NCBI RefSeq assembly: GCF_900101385.1
Contig: NZ_FMZB01000008.1
Location: forward strand, 1-64,000
Length of the DNA stretch: 64,000 bases
Origin: Terribacillus halophilus
GTDB taxonomy: Bacteria; Bacillota; Bacilli; Bacillales; Amphibacillaceae
Direction: 5' to 3'
Within the stretch, counting starts at the first letter, position 1, and each line of letters opens with the position of its first letter. Below are positions 51,959-59,208 of this stretch, piece by piece. The notes under the pieces were generated by a model that had not been told where the DNA came from, ran no database searches, and worked only from the letters and a program-made list of their open reading frames with translations. The translations under genes were made by a program, and so were the position numbers.

Positions 51959-51993
51959 AGCACCATACTTTTCTAAGCGTATGGTGCTTTTTA
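51959..51993 (+). terminator. terminator of the large RT gene
   Basis: AGCACCATAC/GTATGGTGCT stem with an 8-nt loop, then TTTTTAT. Confidence 0.88.
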
Positions 51994-52013
51994 TCAAGGA
52001 GATGATCGCCTAA

Positions 52014-53153
52014 GTGAGAAAAACATACTTGTACTGGCTTACTATCGATTGTTTAGTATGGGCAATATTTTATTGGGAGAGCGCATTAGATTTAAATGCT
52101 ACGCGACTGGCGTGCATGAGTATTTTCTTTAGCCTAATATTTATTTTACCGCTCTTTACTGAGAAACCGGTGATGCAGACTACTATATTTTGTGTACAAG
52201 CTATACTTACAATCTTCATCTTCTGTCCAATAAACAACGAACTAAGCCCATATGGAATCCTCATACACTCATTAATAATGGCAGAAGCCGTCTTTTATCT
52301 TTCACGAACTAAAAGTTTAATAGTGATTACAGTGCAACTTGCGAGCACAGCTGTTATCTTAATGCTGTCGACACTCACAATCTCGCAATTAGTTTGGTGT
52401 GCATTATATTATCTTTTACTGGTGATTGCTTTACTTTATCATCAAGTTATACATAACCGAGAAAAAGAAACTCGTTTAAGCAATGAAGTTCTACTTGAAG
52501 AGTACAGGCGCATGAAAAGGCAGCTTGTCGTAGAAGAACAGCAAGCACGGCAAGATGAACGGATGCTGATTGGGCATGAAATTCACGATTCAGTCGGGCA
52601 CAAGCTAACAGCGCTCCTTTTTCAATTCGAAGCTTTTCGTTTAACGGCGGCTGAGAAGGATAAGGAAATGGTCGGGAAGCTGAAAGAGCTGGCTGAACAG
52701 AGTCTGGAGGAAACGCGGCAGGCGGTTCGGTCATTCAAGCAAGATGAAGTAGGCGGATTGCAAGGTGTGATTCGGCTTATTCGGAAATTAGAGATAGAGA
52801 GTTTTATGAAAATCAATTTCTCGGTTAGGCATGGGGCGTTTGCGGCTCCTTTGACGGGTGAGCAGTCTTTTGCGATTTATCGTGCTGTGCAGGAGGCATT
52901 GACGAATATAATGAAGCATAGTTCAACTAGAGAAGCGCAAGTGATTTTTGAGTCACCTGGCGGGAGTATCTTTCGGTTTGAGGTAATTAATGCAGCATCG
53001 GATGATCGATATTTTCAAGAAGGGTATGGGTTGAAGGCGATGCGGGAGCGCTTAGAGAAAGTGGGCGGAACGCTTGAGATCGACTATGAGGCGCACCGGT
53101 TTTTAGTGAGAGGTACGATAAGATTGGTAGAATGGAGCGGTTCGGATGATTAG
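52014..53153 (+). CDS. lnrJ: sensor histidine kinase, LnrJ (YfiJ)-like
   Basis: A 379-residue HisKA_3 kinase. About five to six membrane helices cover residues 5-142, a coiled coil follows (145-185), the phospho-acceptor His191 is in GHEIHDSVGHKLTALL, and the HATPase domain has VQEALTNIMKHS and GYGLKAMRERLEKVGG. It starts with GTG at 52014 behind AAGGAG at a long spacing. Its gene overlaps the response regulator by 8 nt and is followed by one ABC ATPase and two permeases, the lnrJKLMN order of B. subtilis, which senses and exports linear polyene antibiotics (linearmycins). Confidence 0.85.
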   Translation: MRKTYLYWLTIDCLVWAIFYWESALDLNATRLACMSIFFSLIFILPLFTEKPVMQTTIFCVQAILTIFIFCPINNELSPYGILIHSLIMAEAVFYLSRTKSLIVITVQLASTAVILMLSTLTISQLVWCALYYLLLVIALLYHQVIHNREKETRLSNEVLLEEYRRMKRQLVVEEQQARQDERMLIGHEIHDSVGHKLTALLFQFEAFRLTAAEKDKEMVGKLKELAEQSLEETRQAVRSFKQDEVGGLQGVIRLIRKLEIESFMKINFSVRHGAFAAPLTGEQSFAIYRAVQEALTNIMKHSSTREAQVIFESPGGSIFRFEVINAASDDRYFQEGYGLKAMRERLEKVGGTLEIDYEAHRFLVRGTIRLVEWSGSDD

Positions 53154-53778
53154 GATTTTGCTGGCTGAAGATCAAGTGATGGTTCGTCAGGGCTTGAAGA
53201 TGATGATTGAAACGGATGAAGACATTCGTGTGACAGGGGAAGCAGATAACGGGAAAGAAGCGGTCAGCTTATGTGAAAAACAACTTTTCGATGTGGCTAT
53301 TTTGGATATTCGTATGCCTGTGATGGATGGCATTGAAGCAGCGAAAATCCTGCGCTCACGATTCCCTCAAATTAAAATCCTCATGCTTACTACATTTGAT
53401 GATAACGAGTATGTATTGAACGCCTTAAAGCTGGGGGTCAGCGGCTATATGCTGAAAAACGGGGATACAGCATCGCTCATTCGTTCCATCAAAAGTGCAT
53501 TGAGCGGCGGTTTATCCTTGGAGGACCAGGTTGCTTCAAAGGTAATGCCGATTTTACTGCAAAATCAGGAAGAGAAACAAATTGACCCGACGCTGACTCC
53601 GAGGGAAAGAGCGATATTAAAGTGTATCGGAGAAGGATTGAATAATAAGGAAGTGGCCGAACGACTAGGCTTATCGGTTGGGACCGTTAAAAACCAGACG
53701 AGTCACATTTTAGATAAGTTGGAATTAAGGGATCGGACGCAGTTAGCCATTTATGCGATACGTCATCGTCTCGTATAA
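53146..53778 (+). CDS. lnrK: response regulator, LnrK (YfiK)-like
   Basis: A 210-residue NarL/LuxR-type response regulator. Phospho-acceptor Asp54 is in FDVAILDIRMPVMDGIEAA, followed by the linker and a C-terminal LuxR helix-turn-helix (LTPRERAILKCIGEGLNNKEVAERLGLSVGTVKNQTSHILDKL). It overlaps the kinase gene by 8 nt. It likely activates the downstream ABC genes through a dyad located just ahead of them. Confidence 0.9.
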   Translation: MIRILLAEDQVMVRQGLKMMIETDEDIRVTGEADNGKEAVSLCEKQLFDVAILDIRMPVMDGIEAAKILRSRFPQIKILMLTTFDDNEYVLNALKLGVSGYMLKNGDTASLIRSIKSALSGGLSLEDQVASKVMPILLQNQEEKQIDPTLTPRERAILKCIGEGLNNKEVAERLGLSVGTVKNQTSHILDKLELRDRTQLAIYAIRHRLV

Positions 53779-53814
53779 AAAAGTGACGAAAGTAATAAGT
53801 GTCCAATCGCGGAA

Positions 53815-53855
53815 TGACCATAGTCAGTAGTGGCTTTGGTTTTTTTTATTTATGA
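53815..53855 (+). promoter_or_regulatory. dyad and -10 box before the ABC exporter genes
   Basis: TGAC-CATA-GTCA at 53815-53826 is a perfect dyad; a TATGAT -10 box lies at 53850-53855 with no good -35 between. This is the layout of a promoter that needs an activator, probably the LnrK-like regulator. Confidence 0.5.
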
Positions 53856-53886
53856 TGCAAGTAACAACATCAAAGGGGGCAAAAAC

Positions 53887-54819
53887 ATGCTGGAAACGAT
53901 CAACTTAAGTAAGTCCTTCAAAGGAAAGAAGGTTGTGCAGGATATAAATTTATACCTGGACAATGGCGAATCCGTTGGGTTGCTTGGTCCAAATGGAGCT
54001 GGAAAGTCCACAACGATTTCCATGATCTCGACTTTGATCAAGCCGACGAGTGGCAGGATAACCATGAACGGTGTGAACGCGATTGCTAAACCGGGTGAAA
54101 TCAGAAGCGTATCAGGTGTGGTGCCGCAGGAATTGGCGCTGTATCAGGAGCTGTCCGCTTATGAGAACCTGAAGTTTTTTGGATCGATCTATAAATTGAG
54201 AGGTAAAGAATTAGATAAAGCTATCCAGCAAGCTTTGGAGTTCGTCGGGTTGGAAAATCGCAAAAAGGACTTGGTAAAGACTTATTCCGGCGGGATGAAA
54301 CGCAGACTTAATATAGCGGCAGCGTTATTGCACCGCCCGAAGATCTTGATCTTGGATGAACCGACAGTCGGTATCGATCCGCAATCGAGAAATCATATCT
54401 TGGAAGCAGTACGCGCGCTGAATCAGCAAGATGGAACGACGATTCTTTATACGAGTCATTATATGGAGGAAGTGGAGCAGCTTTGTGATCGATTATACAT
54501 CATGGATCATGGCAAGATCATTGCGGCAGGAACAAAAGATGAATTACTCAGCATCTTGTCGACGGAGGATAAGATAAAAGTGGAGGTAAACAAGCTGGAT
54601 GAAGCCTTTGTAGAGCAAGTAAAGACAATGGAAGGGGTGCGAAAACTAGAGGTATCGGAATTGCAGCTGAAGATTATAGCCGCAAAAGGCAGCAGCTTGA
54701 TCAGCAAATTGGTTCATCTAACCGAACAGCATCAAATCCAATTGCTCAATTTCCATACTGAAACGCCTAGTTTGGAAGATGTATTCCTTCACTTAACCGG
54801 ACGTACGCTGAGGGATTAA
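53887..54819 (+). CDS. lnrL: ABC transporter ATPase, LnrL (YfiL)-like
   Basis: A 310-residue ABC-2 exporter ATPase: Walker A GPNGAGKST (34-42), signature YSGGMKRRLNIAAAL, Walker B ILILDEPTVGIDPQ, switch His in YTSHYMEE, and a C-terminal DUF4162-like extension. The ATG at 53887 follows AAAGGGGGC; an in-frame upstream ATG at 53830 has no ribosome site. It feeds energy to the two permeases encoded directly behind it. Confidence 0.9.
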   Translation: MLETINLSKSFKGKKVVQDINLYLDNGESVGLLGPNGAGKSTTISMISTLIKPTSGRITMNGVNAIAKPGEIRSVSGVVPQELALYQELSAYENLKFFGSIYKLRGKELDKAIQQALEFVGLENRKKDLVKTYSGGMKRRLNIAAALLHRPKILILDEPTVGIDPQSRNHILEAVRALNQQDGTTILYTSHYMEEVEQLCDRLYIMDHGKIIAAGTKDELLSILSTEDKIKVEVNKLDEAFVEQVKTMEGVRKLEVSELQLKIIAAKGSSLISKLVHLTEQHQIQLLNFHTETPSLEDVFLHLTGRTLRD

Positions 54820-54828
54820 GGGGGTATC

Positions 54829-56100
54829 ATGATGCGGAGTTTCATCAAAAAGGATTTGTTGATATTTTTACGTGACTGGAAAGAGCTGCTCACGGTCCTA
54901 TTGCTTCCGATTGTTTTGGTTATCGTGTTGAATTTTGCTTTTGCTGGGTTATTTGATAGTGATGATGAAGTATCGATGGATTTACAATTAGCTGTGGTGA
55001 ATCAGGATGATGAGACGGATGCAATGGAACAGCTGAAGGAGAGGTTGGTCAGCGATGCTGCTTTTGAAGAGCAGGAGGCAAATGCGATTGTAGAAGCAGC
55101 AGAAGAGATACAACCTGTTAACCTGCTATCGGATTATCTGGAAAGTGACGATGTAAAGGAATGGGTGACGATTCATCATCTGGAGGAAAAGGAAGCAGCT
55201 GAGAAAGTCAAAGCGGGCGACCTCGATGGTATGCTGATCATCCCCCAGGGGTATGCCGCGGACAGTTTATATGCGAGCTTCGCAGACGAACCTCCAACTA
55301 CATCATTGATTTATAAAATGGAAGAAGAAACGACGGATAGCAGTGCGCTGCAACAATTCATACAAGGATTTATCGAGGAATTAAATTATCAATTTGCATT
55401 ACAGGAAATAACGGGCGGTGCAGAAATAGCAGCGGCGCTTCCTGAAGGCGGATTGGAGGATATGGGGACAGCGCACGAGTTCACAATGACCCAGTATTTT
55501 ACGATAGCGCTAGGAGCCTTATTTGCCTTATTCGTTGTAGCGACGGTAGCGATGAAAACAGGAGTGGAAATCAGGGACCAAGTATTCAACCGAATCTTAT
55601 TAGCGAATATCCATCCGATGCGTTTTTTGATTGGTAAAATGGTATCCACAATTTACCTGGTTGTCCTGCAGATTGTTTTTGTCCTGCTTGTATCACACTT
55701 TCTATTGGGAGTATTTCCTGATCGTACGATAGCCTTTTGGGGTGGTATCTTCGCGTTGATCGTGTTGCTCGCTTTGGTGCTGTCGGGCTTAGCGGCTATT
55801 TATACGGCAATTTTATTGCGGATGAATAATGTAGATGCGGCAAATGGGGTTTTCATGTTGGCTACGTTGCTGTTCGGAACATTAGGAGGAGGATTTGTTC
55901 CCATTTATATGCTGCCTAAATGGCTACAGCAAATTGGCGAATGGACTCCGAACGGTCTATTCCTCGCCATACTGACAGAGTGGGTCCAATTTGAGAAGCT
56001 ATCCTCCATCGTCCAGCCAAGCCTGTACATGGTCGGCTTTTTCTTCTTATTCACTATCATTGGTGTAGCTTTGTTTCCGAAAAGGGGGAAAGCGCAATGA
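54829..56100 (+). CDS. lnrM: ABC-2 permease, LnrM (YfiM)-like
   Basis: A 423-residue ABC2_membrane_3-type permease with one N-terminal helix (about 20-40), a large extracytoplasmic domain (about 45-215, acidic), then five or six helices (from about residue 222). It overlaps the next permease gene by 4 nt (ATGA). The LnrMN pair is expected to form the heterodimeric channel of the exporter for linear polyenes or similar membrane-active compounds. Confidence 0.87.
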   Translation: MMRSFIKKDLLIFLRDWKELLTVLLLPIVLVIVLNFAFAGLFDSDDEVSMDLQLAVVNQDDETDAMEQLKERLVSDAAFEEQEANAIVEAAEEIQPVNLLSDYLESDDVKEWVTIHHLEEKEAAEKVKAGDLDGMLIIPQGYAADSLYASFADEPPTTSLIYKMEEETTDSSALQQFIQGFIEELNYQFALQEITGGAEIAAALPEGGLEDMGTAHEFTMTQYFTIALGALFALFVVATVAMKTGVEIRDQVFNRILLANIHPMRFLIGKMVSTIYLVVLQIVFVLLVSHFLLGVFPDRTIAFWGGIFALIVLLALVLSGLAAIYTAILLRMNNVDAANGVFMLATLLFGTLGGGFVPIYMLPKWLQQIGEWTPNGLFLAILTEWVQFEKLSSIVQPSLYMVGFFFLFTIIGVALFPKRGKAQ

Positions 56101-57194
56101 AAAACGTATTATGGGCGCAATTCTCAAAAGATAAACGAAATCCGCTGTTCGTTCTATTATTAATTGCAGGAAGTATTGTCGCTACCATTGTATTTGGCGG
56201 AGGCATTCAGTCGGCAACAACAGTTGGCATTTTCAGTGAAGAAGACAATGCTGCAGCAATAGAAAAAAAGTGGGGAATGTTGTTAAATACGGATGACTCC
56301 TTCACATTTGAAATAGTGGACCCGGAAGAAGCGCGTAAAGACATAAAGAAAGGCAATATCGATGTAGCAGTAAAGGTCACGGAGGATGATTACCGACTGC
56401 TTGTCTCCAAGAAAATGCCGACCATTTCTTCCATTGAGCAACATGTGGATAAGGTGTTTAAGCAAGAAGCACAAATCCGTGCAGTTGAAGCACAAGTGGG
56501 AAGAGATGTACGGGATGAAATGGAGAACTATCTGGCGGATGCACCACTTCAGATGGAATCGCAAGGGGTGGATAGCGAACAGATTCCTACGTACAATATC
56601 CGTACGCAGCTGTTGTTTGCCTTCACTTTCTTGATCTCGATGTTCATCCTTGGATTCAAGGTTAACAATGTGACACAAGATAAAGTATCTGGTATTTGGG
56701 ATCGAATGATCTTTTCACCAATGAAGAAAACAAGTATGTACAGTGGTTATTTGTTATATAGCTTTCTGATTACGATGCTTCAAATAATTGTCGTGCTGAT
56801 CGTGTTTAAGTATGTCTTGCATTACGATGTCGGAGATAATCTGTGGCTGATTATACTCATTGCAGCTTGCTTTGTATTCGGCATGATCAGTATCGCCATG
56901 TTGATTACCGGTTTTGTCAGGACCCCAGAACAGTTTTATGCCATATACCCGTCCGTCATCCCGTTGATTCCGCTTATTAGCGGAGCTTATATGATGCCGG
57001 GGACGATTACGAATCCTGTCCTGCTGTTTATTGCGGATCTGTTCCCGCTGGCGCATGCGATGGATGCCATCATGTCAGTTGTTTTCTATGGTGCTGCTTT
57101 GCAGGATGTCACAATGTCTCTATTGTATATGCTGCTGATTGGAATAGTGGCGATGGGAGTGGGGATTAATCTTGTGGAGCGGCGGAGTAGATAG
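56097..57194 (+). CDS. lnrN: ABC-2 permease, LnrN (YfiN)-like
   Basis: A 365-residue partner permease with the same plan: N-terminal helix (about 18-37), extracytoplasmic domain (about 40-165) and a C-terminal block of six helices starting at about 168. It overlaps lnrM by 4 nt, ensuring coupled translation, and ends the operon before a strong terminator. Confidence 0.87.
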   Translation: MKNVLWAQFSKDKRNPLFVLLLIAGSIVATIVFGGGIQSATTVGIFSEEDNAAAIEKKWGMLLNTDDSFTFEIVDPEEARKDIKKGNIDVAVKVTEDDYRLLVSKKMPTISSIEQHVDKVFKQEAQIRAVEAQVGRDVRDEMENYLADAPLQMESQGVDSEQIPTYNIRTQLLFAFTFLISMFILGFKVNNVTQDKVSGIWDRMIFSPMKKTSMYSGYLLYSFLITMLQIIVVLIVFKYVLHYDVGDNLWLIILIAACFVFGMISIAMLITGFVRTPEQFYAIYPSVIPLIPLISGAYMMPGTITNPVLLFIADLFPLAHAMDAIMSVVFYGAALQDVTMSLLYMLLIGIVAMGVGINLVERRSR

Positions 57195-57200
57195 GTATGT

Positions 57201-57232
57201 GAGACTGAATCAGTGATTCAGTCTCTTTTTTT
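57201..57232 (+). terminator. terminator of the lnr-like operon
   Basis: GAGACTGAA/TTCAGTCTC stem with a 7-nt loop, followed by TTTTTTT. Confidence 0.92.
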
Positions 57233-57315
57233 ACCATAAATTTCTGTACATTTTATCCCATAAACCAGATAATTTACATATTGATCCTGAAAGTAAATAG
57301 AAGGAGATTGTTAGC

Positions 57316-57858
57316 ATGCGCGTATTGGAAGTACCAAACGTAAAACTGAGAGAATTAATACTTTCTGATGCTGAGGATCGTTATCAATGGTGTCTTGATA
57401 AAGAAGTTATTAAACATCTGAACATGCCTTCGACGTATCCGCCCTTTAGCAAAAAAGAGACGGAAGAATGAATAAGGGCATGCATGAACAAGACAAACGG
57501 CTATCATCAAAAAGCCATTATGACGGAAAATGGGAAGCACATAGGCTGGGTAGATTTAAAGAACATCGATAAATTAAATAAACATGCAGAATTGGGAATA
57601 GCAATCGGGGACAAGGCGTTTTGGGGAAAAGGATATGGATTAGCAGCCATGAGAGAGATGCTGGGCTGGGGGTTTTGTCAGTTAGATTTAAACAAGATTT
57701 GGTTAAGAGTAGAGATTGATAATCTAAAAGCTATTAAATCATATAAGTGTATTGGATATATTGAAGAAGGTATCTTAAGGCAAGACCGGTTGCGAAATGG
57801 AGAATATGTGGAACGGCTAAGGATGAGTATGCTTAGAAGTGAGTTTCTCTATAAATGA
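57316..57858 (+). pseudogene. GNAT acetyltransferase interrupted by an in-frame TGA
   Basis: From ATG 57316 (with AGAAGGAG upstream) one frame encodes a complete RimJ/RimL-type GNAT of about 180 residues, with a single TGA at 57469-57471 (codon 52, in KKETEE-stop-IRACMNKTNGYH). In relatives this position is a tryptophan (ETEEWI), so TGG to TGA is the likely mutation. The rest is intact: GWVDLKNIDKLNKHAELGIAIGDKAFWGKGYG with the acetyl-CoA loop, and IWLRVEIDNLKAIKSYKCIGY. It may be a very recent pseudogene, a sequencing error, or a gene restarted at a downstream ATG (57484). Confidence 0.82.
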
Positions 57859-58026
57859 CACTAAACTATAGCGTTGCAGTTTCTTTATGTTCGCAATAGG
57901 AAAACGCTTTGTGCCGGAAAATAAGTGAGCGTAAAGGCATTAATTAAATAGAGATTTAGAGCCTTTTTAGTGATCGTTGTCTGGTCATTAACAGAATCCT
58001 GTATACTTGTGAAAGGAGCAAGCCTT

Positions 58027-58440
58027 ATGAAAGTGCATGGACCAAATCGTGCAGATCGAAGGCCACCCAAACCAAGTAGTACGCCATTCGATAGAAAATA
58101 TGTGTCAGAAGCCTATCTAGTGGGATTACCAATGTGCTTAGTGAGTTTGGTGATTTTATATCTTACGGATGATCATGATTTGTCATCTGTGTTTATAATT
58201 TCATATGTGTTATATCCTTTTGCGAAGTTTTTTTACGATTTGGTTATGGGTTTTTGGTTGGGTCGTAAAATAAAGAATGCATCAAACTGGGCAATAGGAA
58301 GTTCATTAGATCAGATCCAGTATGCTGTGTATGGTTTTTTCGTGTTTTTCCTAAGTATATTGCTAGCGCCCCTTGGTATGCTGTTCTTGCTGGCAAGATA
58401 TCTTTTGAGAGTTTATCGAGTTAAAAAGAAAAATTATTAA
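58027..58440 (+). CDS. membrane protein of unknown function, 137 aa
   Basis: A basic N-terminal 27 residues (MKVHGPNRADRRPPKPSSTPFDRKYV) are followed by about three membrane helices (about 32-47, 54-75, 95-130) and a basic end RVYRVKKKNY. The ATG at 58027 follows GAAAGGAG. The layout is typical of small Bacillus membrane proteins but I recognise no family. It converges with a DUF6508 gene. Confidence 0.72.
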   Translation: MKVHGPNRADRRPPKPSSTPFDRKYVSEAYLVGLPMCLVSLVILYLTDDHDLSSVFIISYVLYPFAKFFYDLVMGFWLGRKIKNASNWAIGSSLDQIQYAVYGFFVFFLSILLAPLGMLFLLARYLLRVYRVKKKNY

Positions 58441-58450
58441 AGGGGTGTAT

Positions 58451-58867
58451 TTATTCCATGTCATACCATTTAATCAAGCTATATAAAATGCTGTCGAGCA
58501 ATCCAATCTTAGCAGCCCTTGCAATGGCTCCATCGCCAAATCGTTCGCTACGTACAATGTAAGTGGCAGCGCGAATGGCATCTGCAACACTTAATTCCAT
58601 AGAAGGCGAATATTCTGGCAATCCGTTACGTCCCCAATTGTATAAAGGGGTTATGGCGCCAATAGTATATAGCAGACTCGTGGCTTTGTTTATACGTTCA
58701 CTATAGGCTGGGTAGCTTAATGATTGCTCGTTTCCTCCATTCGTCCATACTACATTACGATCTTCAACTGTCATCTCTTCCCCTACAGAACGCAATTCCT
58801 CCCAGGCATCTGTTTTCGTCCTGTCTAGTTCGTTAATGAGTTGCGCATTATCTGGATTTTCGCTCAT
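58451..58867 (-). CDS. DUF6508-family protein
   Basis: A 138-residue soluble protein with features of DUF6508: SYPAYSERINKATSLLYTIGAITPLYNWGRNGLPEY, then DAIRAATYIVRSERFGDGAIARAAKIGLLDSIL. The start at 58867 follows GGAGGG by 7 nt; an in-frame ATG two codons earlier lies closer to it. No biochemical function is known for the family. Confidence 0.75.
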   Translation of the reverse strand: MSENPDNAQLINELDRTKTDAWEELRSVGEEMTVEDRNVVWTNGGNEQSLSYPAYSERINKATSLLYTIGAITPLYNWGRNGLPEYSPSMELSVADAIRAATYIVRSERFGDGAIARAAKIGLLDSILYSLIKWYDME

Positions 58868-59133
58868 AAACACCCTCCTTTTTTAAGATTATATCGCATT
58901 CCCAGTAGACGTTGAATCGCAAACATGAGATCGGTAACGATGGTATTAGAATGCTCTCAAATTCTACTACTGGACTAAAGTAACCTTAAATCTAAACACG
59001 GCCCCAGTCTCTCAAATGACAACGCGGTATATTTTTTATTTGTACGTATAAGTGTAAATATCTACTGTGAAAGCATAAATATTCTTCTGGTGTTGATAAA
59101 GAATCTGTTTATAAAACAGGGATTTTATACTTA

Positions 59134-59162
59134 TTGACAACTTTATCTATTCCTCTTAATCT
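59134..59162 (+). promoter_or_regulatory. sigma-A promoter of the arabinanase gene
   Basis: TTGACA at 59134-59139, 17-bp spacer, TAATCT at 59157-59162. The rest of the 340-bp gap (58868-59133) shows no gene. Confidence 0.7.
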
Positions 59163-59175
59163 AAAATCAGCAATA

Positions 59176-59189
59176 TGAAAGCGTTATCA
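59176..59189 (+). promoter_or_regulatory. cre site (CcpA) before the arabinanase gene
   Basis: TGAAAGCGTTATCA is a perfect match to TGWAANCGNTNWCA, just after the expected transcription start, so CcpA would act as a roadblock. Confidence 0.85.
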
Positions 59190-59208
59190 ATTATAAAGGA
59201 GGAAAGAG

